A DNA stretch of 64,000 nucleotides from Pedobacter ginsengisoli. GTDB taxonomy: Bacteria > Bacteroidota > Bacteroidia > Sphingobacteriales > Sphingobacteriaceae. Below are positions 31,731 to 42,300 of this stretch, in pieces. The first letter of the stretch is position 1. Each line of letters opens with the position of its first letter. The position numbers and the translations under genes are program-made. The stretch is taken from NCBI RefSeq assembly GCF_002736205.1, contig NZ_CP024091.1:1178001-1242000 (forward strand), given 5' to 3'. The notes under the pieces were generated by a model. The model was not told the origin of the DNA and did no database searches. It saw only the letters and a list, made by a program, of their open reading frames with translations.

Positions 31731-33347
31731 TTATTTTATTTTCTTCTTCGCAAACTCCATCGCAGCGGCGACAAATTTAACAAAAAGTGGGTGAGGATTA
31801 GCAACTGTTGATTTTAATTCAGGGTGAAACTGTCCGCCAACAAAGAAAGGATGGTTTTTAAGTTCCACAATTTCTACAAGATTACTTTGAGGATTGATAC
31901 CTGAAGCAATCATTCCAGCTTCTTCATACTGACTTAAATAAGCATTGTTAAACTCATAACGATGTCTGTGACGCTCGGTAATGTGTTGCTTTCCATAAGC
32001 AGAGAAAGCTTTAGTGCCTTTTTTAATGTCGCATGGATAAGAACCCAAACGCATAGTACCACCTTTATTGGTAATATTCTTTTGGTCTTCCATCATATTA
32101 ATTACCGGATGCTCAGTGTGTTCATCAATTTCGGTAGTATTTGCATTTTTTAGTCCAAGTACATTTCTGCCGTATTCAATAACTGAACATTGCATACCTA
32201 AACAAATTCCAAAGAAAGGAACATTGTTTTCTCTTACATACTGAATTGCATCAATCTTTCCTTCAATACCTCTGCTACCAAAACCAGGGGCAACAAGTAA
32301 GCCGTCAAGGTGACCAAGTTTTTCTTTTGCATTATCAGGGTATACACTTTCTGAGTGGATGTACTGAACACGCACTTTACATTCATTTTTTGCACCTGCA
32401 TGAACAAAAGATTCGGTTATAGATTTATACGCATCAGGTAATTCTACATATTTACCTACAACACCAATAGTTACTTCTGAGGTCGGGTTTTTTAAACGAC
32501 CAAGGAAATCTTTCCAGCTTTCCATATCAGGTTCGTTTTTATGTGCAAGTTTTAATTTAGTAAGTACAGTTTTATCCAGCTGTTCTTTCATCATTAACAA
32601 CGGAACTGAATAGATTGATGATGCATCAATAGATTCAATAACTGCATTAACATTCACATTACAGAATAATGCAATCTTTTTACGGATATCCTGTGAAATA
32701 TGGTGCTCAGTACGGCACACCAAAATATCTGGCTGTATACCATATTCAAGCAAAGCTTTAACAGAGTGTTGTGTAGGTTTGGTTTTTAATTCGCCGGCAG
32801 CTGCAAGGAAAGGGATTAATGTTAAATGAATAACTATAGCATTATTAGCGCCCTCTTCCCATTTAAACTGACGTACAGCTTCAATAAAAGGAAGAGATTC
32901 AATATCGCCAACGGTACCGCCCAGCTCAGTAATAACGATATCATATTTACCGCTATCGCCTAAAATGCGCATGTTTTTTTTGATCTCGTCAGTAATATGA
33001 GGTACTACCTGCACAGTTTTACCAAGGTATTCGCCCTGTCTTTCTTTATTAATTACATTCTGATAAATACGACCAGTAGTAATGTTGTTAGCCTGTGTAG
33101 TTGGAACATTTAAGAAACGCTCATAGTGTCCAAGGTCAAGGTCAGTTTCTGCGCCATCTTCAGTAACATAGCATTCGCCATGTTCGTAAGGGTTTAGCGT
33201 TCCCGGATCGATATTGATATACGGGTCGAACTTTTGAATGGTTACACTGTAGCCGCGTGCTTGTAATAATTTGGCTAATGAAGCGGAGATGATGCCCTTA
33301 CCCAAAGAGGAAGTAACACCGCCCGTAACAAAAATATACTTAGTCAT
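31731..33347 (-). CDS. pyrG: CTP synthase
   Basis: This is a 538-residue full-length enzyme. The amidoligase domain starts [17 protein letters not shown], with the P-loop-like GKG and the Mg-binding Asp/Glu in [10 protein letters not shown] and [11 protein letters not shown]. The class I glutaminase domain (about 290-538) has the nucleophile Cys in GICLGMQC and the His-Glu pair in QFHPE. It converts UTP to CTP with glutamine and ATP. It forms an operon with yidC. The upstream TAACTTTG on the minus strand (33418-33411) is a possible -7 element, though no TTG is well placed. Confidence 0.98.
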   Translation of the reverse strand: MTKYIFVTGGVTSSLGKGIISASLAKLLQARGYSVTIQKFDPYINIDPGTLNPYEHGECYVTEDGAETDLDLGHYERFLNVPTTQANNITTGRIYQNVINKERQGEYLGKTVQVVPHITDEIKKNMRILGDSGKYDIVITELGGTVGDIESLPFIEAVRQFKWEEGANNAIVIHLTLIPFLAAAGELKTKPTQHSVKALLEYGIQPDILVCRTEHHISQDIRKKIALFCNVNVNAVIESIDASSIYSVPLLMMKEQLDKTVLTKLKLAHKNEPDMESWKDFLGRLKNPTSEVTIGVVGKYVELPDAYKSITESFVHAGAKNECKVRVQYIHSESVYPDNAKEKLGHLDGLLVAPGFGSRGIEGKIDAIQYVRENNVPFFGICLGMQCSVIEYGRNVLGLKNANTTEIDEHTEHPVINMMEDQKNITNKGGTMRLGSYPCDIKKGTKAFSAYGKQHITERHRHRYEFNNAYLSQYEEAGMIASGINPQSNLVEIVELKNHPFFVGGQFHPELKSTVANPHPLFVKFVAAAMEFAKKKIK

Positions 33348-33541
33348 GTTTGTGAATTTCTGATATAAAGGCAGTTTTTTATACTGTCCTTATTGTTTTT
33401 GTACGGGATACAAAGTTAGCAAATAAACCGAAGCTTTAAGGCTCTTTTTTTAAATATTCGTAAAGCAAAAAATGTTTCAATAAATTTCTTAATGTAATTT
33501 GTGGTGTACGTGCTGACTAGCAATTATATATAGGTGCCTTT

Positions 33542-34301
33542 TTAAAGTACAAAACCATATATAGTTTTAAGTATTTCTTCGGGTTTCTCGTTTTTATTTC
33601 CGTTGTATCGGGTAAATAGCTCAATTAACTTCTTCAATTCACGGTCTGTTTCGGCTCTTTTACCCTTGGTAGGGGGCTGTATTTCGTTATTGAAATTTGT
33701 AAACGCTTCAACCTTGGTAGCAAACCAGGTAGTATTTAATCTGGGTATTGCAAGGCCTAATATCATACCGGGTAAACCACTAAATCCTTCGGGGCCGCCA
33801 CGCAGTAAAATTTCGTCTGTATAAAAAGCAACAACATATACAGTGTCGTTAATTCTGCCTATTGCTTTTCTACATTCATATCCTGAAATAATACGGATGT
33901 CGTGCATAATTTTCCAGTTTATTTTAGGTATGGTATCTTTTAGCAGATAATCATCGCCCATTAGGTTTTTCTTTAGTACCCTGGTCTTGTTGGTGTAATC
34001 TGCATAAAGTTGATTGGTTGATTCGCCAGGACTCATAAAATACATAAGGTCATCGTCATTGTCGTCCTTTTTCTGGGCTTTATATATAGATCTTGAGCGG
34101 TCAAAATAAAGGTCCCAGTTGTTGCTTTTATATTTGGTCATGCTTGCTTTAACATCGTCTGAAAGACCTAATTCCGACAGGGCACGCACCATGTTTATCT
34201 TTTTCTCGAACGTAATTTTTCCGTTTGGGATAAAAAGCTGCTGGGCAAGCAATTTAAAAGGCAGTACACAGAAAAGAAATAAAAAAAACCGGCCTATTCA
34301 T
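33542..34301 (-). CDS. GLPGLI-family protein with out-of-frame signal peptide
   Basis: The main frame (33542-34252, 236 residues) has the family motif FSGLPGMILGLAIPR and the typical beta-rich sequence. It would have to start at TTG 34252 and would then lack a signal peptide. An ATG at 34301, 7 nt after the upstream receptor stop, opens a different frame (MNRPVFF). That frame enters a run of eight A residues at 34281-34288 (T on the coding strand). Removing one base there joins it to FLFLFCVLPFKLLAQQ, a good signal peptide, in the main frame. So the real gene is probably 34301-33542 with a one-base insertion in the homopolymer. This could be a sequencing error, a null mutation or phase variation. 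GLPGLI proteins are secreted, of unknown function, and commonly follow receptors. Confidence 0.75.
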
Positions 34302-34308
34302 TTATTAG

Positions 34309-37077
34309 CTATTTAACGCTGGAATTTTTAATAAAATTACCACTTAAATTCCAATTTATCCCAAATAATACATACCTAGGAATATAGCTAAACGTACTTT
34401 CACTTTTTATATTTCCACCAACATACCTGTTATACCCAATTTTTTGATTAAGAATGTCAGTAATGGATAGTTTAATTTCAAGCGCTTCGTTTTTTAATAC
34501 CTTGGTAGCAAGATAGCCATTCCATATTGCAACATCCAAATCTCTATCGAAAGATGAATTGGCCGGGCGAAATGATAAGGACATTGTGGTATTAAACTCA
34601 AATTTATAAGGTAATTGTACTGTTGCAGAAAATTCGTGGTCATGAATTAAACTTTTACCATCATTTAAGCTACCAATAGATGATTTGCCATACATAAAGC
34701 TGGCCGATGGGGTGTAACTTAAATCAAGCTTATGGGTATAGTAATTAAATGATGTTCTTAAATTGAACTGGGTATTCCTGGTTTTATTTCTGGTAAAGTT
34801 TAAAATAGTCTGATTATTAGCAGTATTAAACCCAAGGTCAACTCCAAAGCGGAAGTTTAACTTCGGAAAACCTTTGGAATAATATACATTTCCTGCTATT
34901 GAATTGTTTCCGTTAAGGTTGGTGTAGCTCGAAATCCTTTTATTAAAATCATCAACTATTTCAGTATCTACAATAGCATTATTGGTAAAGCCATAACTAA
35001 AATAGCCAGATATGTACTGATCGGTTGAAAACTGAAAGCTGTTGTAAGAAAGGCTAAAGTTATTGGTAAAAGATGGCCTTAAGGATGAATTACCTACAAT
35101 TTGAAACAATGGATTATTTAATTGTCTAACTGGTTGTATCTGGTTAATGCTTGGCTGTTGCATATAACCATTGTAGTTTACAGATAAGTTGCTGTTGTTG
35201 TCTATTTTATAAAAGAGGTTTGTGCTGGGCGACAAGTTTAAATAGTTACGATCAAAATCACTTTTCTTATCCAGGTCTTTAAGTTCAAAGTTAGTTTGTG
35301 TAGCCTCCATACCTGTTGATATAGAGAAATTTTTAACCCTGTACTGTGTTACTATTTTTCCAACATTCGAAAAGTTGATGAACTTAAAGTTATTACTTAA
35401 AGAGTCTATTTTGTTGATGTTATTGTCTGATACAAGCCTGTAACTGCTTGATGATATGGTTTTAAAGCTGTACCCGGCTTCTAAAGTCCATCTTTTTGAC
35501 AAGGGCTCAGTATAACTTACTCTTGTGCCTATTGAGTTTTGTTCATTTGCATTGTCTTTATTCAGGTTGGTGTTTTCGACCCGGTTTTCGCTACCATTAT
35601 TATCGTAATATTTTGTTTGATTTATACTTTTCTCAATGTTTTTACTCGACAGGTTCTCCGGCTGGAGGTCTATTGAAAGTGTTCTTCCTCTTTTTTTAAA
35701 TCTTCTTGACCAGTTGATGTTTCCATTAAAAGCCTCACTGTGGCCTGATCCGGTATTGGTTTGTCTGTTGGTACTGATAAATAGGCCTCTCTGATCTCTT
35801 GTAAAATCATCACTGGTGGAGTTTAACTGATTTCTGTTTTGTTTTGCTCCAAAAGCTATTTTTAGTGTCGAAAGTGAATCTATATTATAGGTATAACCAC
35901 CCCTTAAACTCTCGCCCGTATTTTTCGACCTGTCTTCCTTTCTTCCTGAACTTGAAAATAACGATCCGTTGGGCAAGAGTTCTTCTGATTTAGAAGTTCT
36001 TATGTTCTTGTTTTTATAATCAAAACCTTTAAAATTAAGTTTTATACCCATGGTATTGTTTTCAAACCTATCGGCAAAGTGCCCGCCCATATTAAAATTA
36101 TTAGGCAAGCCACTGGTAGGGGAGCTGTAATCTTCATCGTCATCACCCCCAGAAGAGTACATTACCGAACTGCCATCGTCACCAACCTCAATTACATCGT
36201 AATCTTCACCTTTAAGCTTGCGCATAGACCGGTTAATTTTAGAATCGTTAGTAAGATTCGAATAAGTTCCATATACCGCGGCTTTGAGTTTACTTTTAAA
36301 AATACCCATCATTGCACCATAATCTCTAAACTTATTGTTGCCCTGATTTGCATCCAGCGATGCCAGATATCCGTTCTTGGCATTTTCTTTTAATTTAATG
36401 TTGATGGTTTTATTTTTTATACCATCATCTATCCCTGTAAGCTCAGCTGCTTTGCTTTTTTTATCAAAAACCTGAACTTCTTCAACCGCATTGGCCTTTA
36501 AATATTTTGTAGCTAACAGCGGGTCGTCGCCAAAAAACTCATCACCGTCAACTAAAACTGTTTTAACATCTTTACCCTGTGCTTTTATATTCCCATTTTT
36601 ATCTACAGCAACCCCGGGCAACCTTTTTAGTAATTCCTGAACATTGGCATTGGTACGCACAGCAAAACTATCGGCCTGAAACACCAGTGTATCACCTTTC
36701 ATGCGTACAGCGCTTTTTGCCTGTATTACTATTTCACTTAAAAGTTTTGATTTAAGCTCCATTTTTATGTCGCCAAGTTTAATATGCGAAGTATCAGAAA
36801 GCCTCAGGTTAGTAATATAGTCGGCCATTTTAGGAAAGGTGATCAGCAGTTTATAATCTCCTTTGGCAACATTTTTAAATTCAAACCTTCCTTCTGAGTT
36901 TGTTCTGGTTGTTTTAACCATTATAGAATCAGCTGATCTTAATAAAAGTACTGAACTATGCTCCAGATCTCTTTTTTCCAATGTATCAATAACCCGCCCT
37001 GTAACGGTTGCTTTTTGGGCAGTTACGGTGAGGTAAGATAGGGTTAGGAAAATGAAAATGGATAACCTCTTAAGCAT
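34309..37077 (-). CDS. outer-membrane beta-barrel receptor-like protein (TonB-dependent family)
   Basis: This 922-residue protein has a signal peptide ending at TVTAQ. A carboxypeptidase-like/CNA-B-type domain (about 22-110) precedes a plug-like segment with VQELLKRLPGVAVDKNGNI and VLVDGDEFFGDDPLLATKYL. A long barrel follows. These plug motifs mark the outer-membrane beta-barrel family (OMP_b-brl_3 type) rather than SusC. It lacks the usual C-terminal aromatic residue, ending FIKNSSVK. The coupled GLPGLI gene starts 7 nt downstream. The substrate is unknown. A role in handling a peptide or metal ligand is only a guess. Confidence 0.85.
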   Translation of the reverse strand: MLKRLSIFIFLTLSYLTVTAQKATVTGRVIDTLEKRDLEHSSVLLLRSADSIMVKTTRTNSEGRFEFKNVAKGDYKLLITFPKMADYITNLRLSDTSHIKLGDIKMELKSKLLSEIVIQAKSAVRMKGDTLVFQADSFAVRTNANVQELLKRLPGVAVDKNGNIKAQGKDVKTVLVDGDEFFGDDPLLATKYLKANAVEEVQVFDKKSKAAELTGIDDGIKNKTINIKLKENAKNGYLASLDANQGNNKFRDYGAMMGIFKSKLKAAVYGTYSNLTNDSKINRSMRKLKGEDYDVIEVGDDGSSVMYSSGGDDDEDYSSPTSGLPNNFNMGGHFADRFENNTMGIKLNFKGFDYKNKNIRTSKSEELLPNGSLFSSSGRKEDRSKNTGESLRGGYTYNIDSLSTLKIAFGAKQNRNQLNSTSDDFTRDQRGLFISTNRQTNTGSGHSEAFNGNINWSRRFKKRGRTLSIDLQPENLSSKNIEKSINQTKYYDNNGSENRVENTNLNKDNANEQNSIGTRVSYTEPLSKRWTLEAGYSFKTISSSSYRLVSDNNINKIDSLSNNFKFINFSNVGKIVTQYRVKNFSISTGMEATQTNFELKDLDKKSDFDRNYLNLSPSTNLFYKIDNNSNLSVNYNGYMQQPSINQIQPVRQLNNPLFQIVGNSSLRPSFTNNFSLSYNSFQFSTDQYISGYFSYGFTNNAIVDTEIVDDFNKRISSYTNLNGNNSIAGNVYYSKGFPKLNFRFGVDLGFNTANNQTILNFTRNKTRNTQFNLRTSFNYYTHKLDLSYTPSASFMYGKSSIGSLNDGKSLIHDHEFSATVQLPYKFEFNTTMSLSFRPANSSFDRDLDVAIWNGYLATKVLKNEALEIKLSITDILNQKIGYNRYVGGNIKSESTFSYIPRYVLFGINWNLSGNFIKNSSVK

Positions 37078-37395
37078 AAATTATCGGATGACATTTATTA
37101 TTAGAGCTAAAATAATGTTTTTTGACAACTTGAGGTTTTTATGACAGACAGATAAAAAAAAGGCCCGAAAATTTTCGGGCTCTTTCTTTAAAGTATATTT
37201 GGTTAGAATATTCTAGGTTGTTTATTTATAAGCTATTAAGTGGTTCTTTTTATTTCGTTATATAAACATAGTGTTAAATTTAAAATTATCATAATATTTT
37301 TTTCAATTATTTTCAACAATTTTAGAAGAATGCCTTTTAACGTATCAAATAAGCATTTATTGTGTTGATAGGAATTTATATTAAAATATAAGATT
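37078..37395. other. intergenic region, no gene
   Basis: These 318 AT-rich bases hold an intrinsic terminator (37152-37180) and the presumed receptor promoter. No coding frame of note was seen. Confidence 0.7.
37152..37180 (-). terminator. terminator of the trpS/kdsB-side transcription unit
   Basis: The palindrome GCCCGAAAATTTTCGGGC (37163-37180) is followed on the minus strand by CC and eight T residues, a canonical hairpin plus U tract about 215 bases after the lipoprotein stop. Confidence 0.8.
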
Positions 37396-37935
37396 TTACT
37401 TGGTGCAGCAGGTATAATAGATTTTTACCTTACTTTCTTTTTCAGACCAGGCTATATAATTTTTGGTCTCTTTACCTAATCGGTAAATAAAACCATTTAA
37501 CCTGGTTTTTTTAAGTTCCTCGTAAAATTCTTTATCCGGTACGTTCTCGTCAGGTGTATCAGTTTCATCTACTGCAGGCTCCATAAAGTTCTCATCGTCA
37601 AAAAAACGGTTCACTTCATCCTCCAGAAATTTGATCTGGTTTTTCTTTTTGGTAAGATCTATGGTAGCAATATAATTCTTGAATAATTCAGCAGCTTTAA
37701 TATCTACATCATAAATCTGTTTGCCCTCAAAAGAGTTAATAGAAAATGCCAGATACATATTTTCGGGTTTATCACCCAATATTTGAACCTTAAAGGTGTC
37801 AGCTTTTAAAGAGTCACTAAAAGGCTTAGTTACAGATTTAACCAGATCTTTTGCTGCTACATTGTTTTTATCAGTACTGTTACAGGCAATTAAAAGAATA
37901 GTGCAGAGAAAAAAGCAGGTTATTAACTGTTTCAT
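37396..37935 (-). CDS. hypothetical lipoprotein
   Basis: The 179 residues start with a lipoprotein signal (MKQLITCFFLCTILLIAC). Lipidation is predicted at C18 because LIAC fits the lipobox. The mature part has no recognised domain. It is acidic in the middle (FFDDENFMEPAVDETD) and ends YYTCCTK. The start overlaps kdsB by 4 nt (ATGA), so it is translationally coupled. The function is unknown. Confidence 0.7.
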   Translation of the reverse strand: MKQLITCFFLCTILLIACNSTDKNNVAAKDLVKSVTKPFSDSLKADTFKVQILGDKPENMYLAFSINSFEGKQIYDVDIKAAELFKNYIATIDLTKKKNQIKFLEDEVNRFFDDENFMEPAVDETDTPDENVPDKEFYEELKKTRLNGFIYRLGKETKNYIAWSEKESKVKIYYTCCTK

Positions 37936-38666
37936 ACGCCGTTGTTTATTTTAATAAGGTCTTCAGGAGTATCTATAGCAATAGTTTCAATTTCTGTTAC
38001 TTTGGTTTTGATCCTGTATCCATTTTCTATCCATCTTAATTGTTCCAAATTTTCTGCAAGTTCTAAAGATGAAGGAGCGAGTTTGGTAATTTCCAAAAGA
38101 ACAGGGTAGGTGTAACCATAAATGCCAATATGTTTGTAAAACTGATGGGTATTTAACCAGTTTTCCTTTTCCTGATTTCTTACATATGGAATGGTTTGCC
38201 TGCTAAAATAGGTAGCCTCACCTTTAGTATTAATAACAACCTTAGGGATATTGATATTGAAAAGCTCGTTTTCTGTATGTATTTTTTTTATTAATGTAGC
38301 CAGTTGCACATCCTTTTCGATAAAGCAGGAAGCAAGGAGGTCAATCTGTTCCGGATTTATATATGGTTCATCGCCTTGTATATTTATAATTGCATCATAG
38401 CCAGAAACAGTAGCAGCTACTTCTGCACAGCGATCTGTACCACTTAAATGAGTACTGGCAGTGAAAATGAACTTACCCCCAAAGCTTTGTACTTCATTAG
38501 CAATACGTTCATCGTCGGTTGCCACTATCACTTCCGATAAGCTTTTGGCTTTGCCGGCCTGTTCATAAACCCTTTGGATCATACTTTTTCCTTTGATCTG
38601 AACTAAAGGTTTGCCCGGAAAGCGGGTTGAGGCATATCTGGCAGGTATAATTCCAAGAATTTTCAT
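37932..38666 (-). CDS. kdsB: 3-deoxy-manno-octulosonate cytidylyltransferase
   Basis: This 244-residue cytosolic enzyme has the nucleotidyltransferase start IIPARYASTRFPGKPL and the CTP/Mg-binding INIQGDEPYI. The Kdo-binding region has KHIGIYGYT. It activates Kdo as CMP-Kdo for lipopolysaccharide inner core. It sits between a deoxynucleoside kinase (adjacent, no gap) and a lipoprotein (4-nt overlap). Confidence 0.96.
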   Translation of the reverse strand: MKILGIIPARYASTRFPGKPLVQIKGKSMIQRVYEQAGKAKSLSEVIVATDDERIANEVQSFGGKFIFTASTHLSGTDRCAEVAATVSGYDAIINIQGDEPYINPEQIDLLASCFIEKDVQLATLIKKIHTENELFNINIPKVVINTKGEATYFSRQTIPYVRNQEKENWLNTHQFYKHIGIYGYTYPVLLEITKLAPSSLELAENLEQLRWIENGYRIKTKVTEIETIAIDTPEDLIKINNGV

Positions 38667-39281
38667 TTAAAATAATCCGTTTATTTCAGCTTCTATAGCT
38701 TGTATTATCGTTCCCAGATCTTCAGGGTTGTTGGTAAAATCCAGTTTATCCTTATCAAGAATAAGCAGGTTCCCTAGTTTATAGTCTTTAATCCAGGCTT
38801 CATACTTTTCATTTAATTTAGAAAGGTAATCTATTCTGATGCCAGCTTCATATTCTCTGCCGCGGCGCTGGATGTTGTTTACAAGGGTTGGTACAGATGC
38901 CCTAAGGTAAACAAGCAAGTCAGGAGGTTTAATGAACGAGGTAACATTGGCAAAAATTGCCTTATAGTTTTGATGATCTCTGGTCGTCATCAATCCCATA
39001 TCATGCAAATTATCTGCAAAGATATGAGCGTCCTCATATATAGTCCTGTCCTGTATAACGTTTCTGTTAAAGTTCTGTATGTCTACGATTTGCTGAAAAC
39101 GGCTATTAAGAAAGTAGATTTGAAGATTAAAACTCCACCTTTTCATATCGCTGTAAAAGTCTTCTAGGTAAGGGTTATTATCTACAGCTTCGTACAAAGC
39201 TTCCCAACCATAATTCTTAGCAAGTAAGCCGGTTAAAGTGGTTTTTCCGGCTCCTATATTTCCTACTATCGCTATGTGCAT
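38667..39281 (-). CDS. deoxynucleoside kinase
   Basis: This 204-residue protein has a P-loop GNIGAGKTTL at residues 7-16, the DRTIYEDAHIF motif (the DR/E-R-S equivalent), and the LID Arg cluster RRGREYE. It salvages deoxynucleosides as monophosphates. Base specificity cannot be read from the sequence with confidence. It follows trpS by 45 nt and abuts kdsB, so the four genes are likely one unit. Confidence 0.92.
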   Translation of the reverse strand: MHIAIVGNIGAGKTTLTGLLAKNYGWEALYEAVDNNPYLEDFYSDMKRWSFNLQIYFLNSRFQQIVDIQNFNRNVIQDRTIYEDAHIFADNLHDMGLMTTRDHQNYKAIFANVTSFIKPPDLLVYLRASVPTLVNNIQRRGREYEAGIRIDYLSKLNEKYEAWIKDYKLGNLLILDKDKLDFTNNPEDLGTIIQAIEAEINGLF

Positions 39282-39326
39282 ATACTTTTATTGAAGATTA
39301 TTAAGGTAGTTATTTTACCCAATAAG

Positions 39327-40325
39327 TTAAAATGATTTGAAACCAATTAATTCTCTAACTTCTCTTATCGTTTTTTGTGCGCTTTCTCTTGCTTTTAAAG
39401 CGCCATGTATGGCTACCTGACGCAAGTATGAACTATCTTTAGAAAGCTCCTCTATACGTTCACGTATAGGTGTATTAAAAACAATCATATCTTCAGCCAA
39501 TTGTTTCTTGAAGTCGCCATAACGAATTCCCATTTTATTGTATAATCCGTCAAAATGCTCAAGTGTATCAGCAGGCGAAACAATTTTCATTAAATCAAAA
39601 AGATTCTGGATCGCTTCAGGTTTTGTTTGATTTTCTTCTGAAGGCCCACTATCTGTTACTGCACGCGATACTTTTTTACGGATAACTTCAGGACTGTCTG
39701 ATAAATAGATGCAGTTTCCTTCTCCGCTTGATTTGCTCATTTTTCCATTGCCATCTAATCCGGGTACTTTAACCAGATTTTGTGAATAGTTAAATGCAAA
39801 AGCCTCAGGGAAATATTCTGAGTTATATAGCCTGTTAAAGCGGTTCCCAAAAGTACGTGTAAATTCCAGGTGTTGTTCCTGGTCCTTTCCAACCGGTACT
39901 TTTGTAGCTTTATGTATCAAAATATCAGCAGCCATTAAGGTAGGGTAGGTTAATAAACCTGCATTAACGTTATCTGGCTGAGATCTTACTTTATCTTTAA
40001 ATGATGTGCTTCTTTCCAACTCGCCCATATAAGCATTCATATTAAGGTATAAATACAGTTCAGCAACTTCCGGAACATCAGACTGGATATAGATTGTTGT
40101 TTCTTCCGGGTCAATTCCGCAGGCAAGGTATTCTACCAGAACATGCCTAACGTAGCCATGCAGATCCTGAGGAGTGGGATGAGTTGTTAAAGAATGAAGA
40201 TCAGCGATAAAAAAATAGCAGTTGTAATCATACTGCATTTTTACAAAGTTGGTGACTGCACCAAAATAATTTCCTAAGTGTAATTTCCCTGTTGGACGAA
40301 TGCCACTAACTACCGTTTCTTTCAT
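39327..40325 (-). CDS. trpS: tryptophanyl-tRNA synthetase
   Basis: This 332-residue class Ic synthetase has the HIGH-equivalent GIRPTGKLHLGNYFG at residues 8-22 and the KMSKS loop GNGKMSKSSGEGN near residue 195. It has normal bacterial length. It charges tRNA-Trp. No T-box or attenuator is visible upstream. It heads the deoxynucleoside kinase-kdsB-lipoprotein group and is divergent from plsC. Confidence 0.98.
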   Translation of the reverse strand: MKETVVSGIRPTGKLHLGNYFGAVTNFVKMQYDYNCYFFIADLHSLTTHPTPQDLHGYVRHVLVEYLACGIDPEETTIYIQSDVPEVAELYLYLNMNAYMGELERSTSFKDKVRSQPDNVNAGLLTYPTLMAADILIHKATKVPVGKDQEQHLEFTRTFGNRFNRLYNSEYFPEAFAFNYSQNLVKVPGLDGNGKMSKSSGEGNCIYLSDSPEVIRKKVSRAVTDSGPSEENQTKPEAIQNLFDLMKIVSPADTLEHFDGLYNKMGIRYGDFKKQLAEDMIVFNTPIRERIEELSKDSSYLRQVAIHGALKARESAQKTIREVRELIGFKSF

Positions 40326-40463
40326 AGGCCGAAATTAATAAAAAACCGTAATTCGACCTGCTTATAATTTCATTTTTATCCTTATTTCTTTAATTGGCTA
40401 ATTATTTTCACAGCGCCATTACTTTAATGATTTGAATTCTAAAAATTTGTATGTTTGAATTTA

Positions 40464-41195
40464 ATGATCAAACTTCTCAGACACCTGCACCGCATTTATT
40501 CCTTATTTGTTCTTTTTGTATTTTCGGCCTTGTTTTATCCGTTTTATTATCTGGCTTCAAGAAATCCGAAGTATTACGATCTGATGAACAGGCTGCGTAA
40601 ATGGAACAGCATGATTTGTAGTTTTTTTATAGGATTGGTATATCGGGTTAAGTTCGAGGGAGTTATAAAAAGCGATCAGGCTTATATCTATTGTGCAAAT
40701 CACACTTCCAATTTTGATATTATGATACTTTGCGTAATTGCAAAGGGGCGCTTTCATTTTATGGGGAAAGAGGAATTGCTGGCTAACCCTGTTTTAAAGC
40801 TGTTTTTTAATACTATTGATGTTCCGGTTAAGCGGGAAAGTAAGATATCGGCATTCAGAGCGTTTAAAAAGGCAGGGGATAATCTGGAAAAGGGAATGAG
40901 TCTGATTATTTTTCCGGAAGGAAGGATAGAAGATCAGTATCCCCCTAAAACAATCCCGTTTAAGAACGGACCCTTCAGGCTGGCTATTGAAAAAAATATA
41001 CCTATTGTTCCGGTAAGTATGGTTAATATTTGGAAAAGAATGTGGGATGATGGTTCAAAATATGGAACAAGTCCGGGAATTTGCGATATTTACATCCACA
41101 AACCGATAGGTACTGAAGATTTGGGAGTAGATGACTTTGATGTATTAAAGAACCGGGTTTTTGATTTAATAAACAGTAAACTTGCTGATAAATGA
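40464..41195 (+). CDS. plsC: 1-acyl-sn-glycerol-3-phosphate acyltransferase
   Basis: I use ATG 40464 (243 residues) rather than the in-frame TTG at 40455, because TATGTTTG at 40450-40457 resembles a -7 element. An N-terminal membrane helix (about 15-32) precedes the acyltransferase motifs NHTSNFD (HX4D) and FPEGRIED. It converts lysophosphatidate to phosphatidate at the inner membrane. The stop overlaps gatC as ATGA. Confidence 0.92.
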   Translation: MIKLLRHLHRIYSLFVLFVFSALFYPFYYLASRNPKYYDLMNRLRKWNSMICSFFIGLVYRVKFEGVIKSDQAYIYCANHTSNFDIMILCVIAKGRFHFMGKEELLANPVLKLFFNTIDVPVKRESKISAFRAFKKAGDNLEKGMSLIIFPEGRIEDQYPPKTIPFKNGPFRLAIEKNIPIVPVSMVNIWKRMWDDGSKYGTSPGICDIYIHKPIGTEDLGVDDFDVLKNRVFDLINSKLADK

Positions 41196-41482
41196 TTATA
41201 GATAAGCAAACCATAAATAAAGTTGCTGATTTAGCCAGAATAGCTATTGAAGATAAAGAAGTTGATACATTGATTGCCGACATGAATAAGATACTTACAT
41301 TTATGGAGAAGTTAAATGAGTTGGATACAACCGGTGTAAAGCCTTTGGTTTATATGAATCCGGAAGAAAACATTTGGCGAGAGGATGTAGTGAAGCAGGA
41401 AATTACAATTGAAGATGGATTGAAGAATGCTGCAAAGCATAACGAAAGCTTCTTCTTTGTTCCTAAAATCATAGAAAAATAA
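41192..41482 (+). CDS. gatC: Asp-tRNA(Asn)/Glu-tRNA(Gln) amidotransferase subunit C
   Basis: This 96-residue protein matches GatC: VADLARIAIEDKEVDTL at the N-terminus and MNKILTFMEKLNELDTTGV after it, then the C-terminal belt that wraps GatA (REDVV, AAKHNESFFFVPKI). It stabilises the GatCAB amidotransferase that makes Gln-tRNA or Asn-tRNA. gatA and gatB are not in this window. The start overlaps plsC by 4 nt. Confidence 0.95.
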   Translation: MIIDKQTINKVADLARIAIEDKEVDTLIADMNKILTFMEKLNELDTTGVKPLVYMNPEENIWREDVVKQEITIEDGLKNAAKHNESFFFVPKIIEK

Positions 41483-41530
41483 GCTGGGGTGTAACATTAG
41501 GGTGTTAAGTGTCATCTAATAAAGAAAAAA

Positions 41531-42292
41531 ATGATGGAAAAAGCATTAATACAAATTACAGAGATAGGCCGTAAATACGTCATAGGTTCAGAGGTTATTC
41601 ATGCTTTAAAATCAGTTACTCTTGATATTCATAAAGGCGAGTTTGTTGCTTTAATGGGGCCCTCGGGTTCTGGTAAATCAACCCTGATGAACATTTTGGG
41701 CTGTTTAGATACTCCAAGTAAAGGAACATACATTCTTAATGGAATTAATGTGAGTCATATGACTGACAATGAACTTGCTGAAGTAAGAAATAAAGAGATT
41801 GGGTTTGTATTTCAAACTTTTAACCTTCTGCCTCGTTCAACATCTTTAGATAATGTTGCCTTGCCACTAATTTACGCCGGGGCTTCTAAAAAGGAACGCG
41901 ATGAGCGTGCTCAGCTAGCTTTAGAAAACGTAGGTCTTGGTAACAGGATTACCCATAAACCTAATGAACTTTCCGGAGGGCAGCGCCAACGTGTAGCTGT
42001 TGCCAGGGCATTAATTAATAATCCATCAATTATATTGGCCGATGAGCCTACAGGTAACCTGGATACCAAAACATCAATAGAGATTATGGGCTTGCTTGAG
42101 GATATTCATAGTAAGGGAAACACCATTATTCTGGTCACTCACGAAGAGGATATTGCACAGCATGCACACCGTATTGTGCGTATGCGTGATGGTCTGGTTG
42201 AGAAAGACTATAAGAACGAAGATATTAAAACCGTATCACCACGACTTAGTAACCTGGAGAAAATAGGTAGTGATTTTGAGAAAATAGTATAA
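41531..42292 (+). CDS. ABC transporter ATP-binding protein (MacB/LolD type)
   Basis: This 253-residue ATPase has Walker [10 protein letters not shown] (about 43-51), signature [15 protein letters not shown], Walker [13 protein letters not shown], and the H-loop VTHEED. The spacing fits the MacB/LolD/FtsE group, which partners with MacB-type permeases. No permease is adjacent. A candidate partner lies at 45493-46734. The first ATG (41531) is followed at once by a second (41534), and either could be used. Confidence 0.93.
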   Translation: MMEKALIQITEIGRKYVIGSEVIHALKSVTLDIHKGEFVALMGPSGSGKSTLMNILGCLDTPSKGTYILNGINVSHMTDNELAEVRNKEIGFVFQTFNLLPRSTSLDNVALPLIYAGASKKERDERAQLALENVGLGNRITHKPNELSGGQRQRVAVARALINNPSIILADEPTGNLDTKTSIEIMGLLEDIHSKGNTIILVTHEEDIAQHAHRIVRMRDGLVEKDYKNEDIKTVSPRLSNLEKIGSDFEKIV

Positions 42293-42300
42293 TATTCTTG

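Noticed and set aside
37078..37395. Hidden small gene
   Set aside because: Only very short frames are present. The space is explained by a terminator and promoter.
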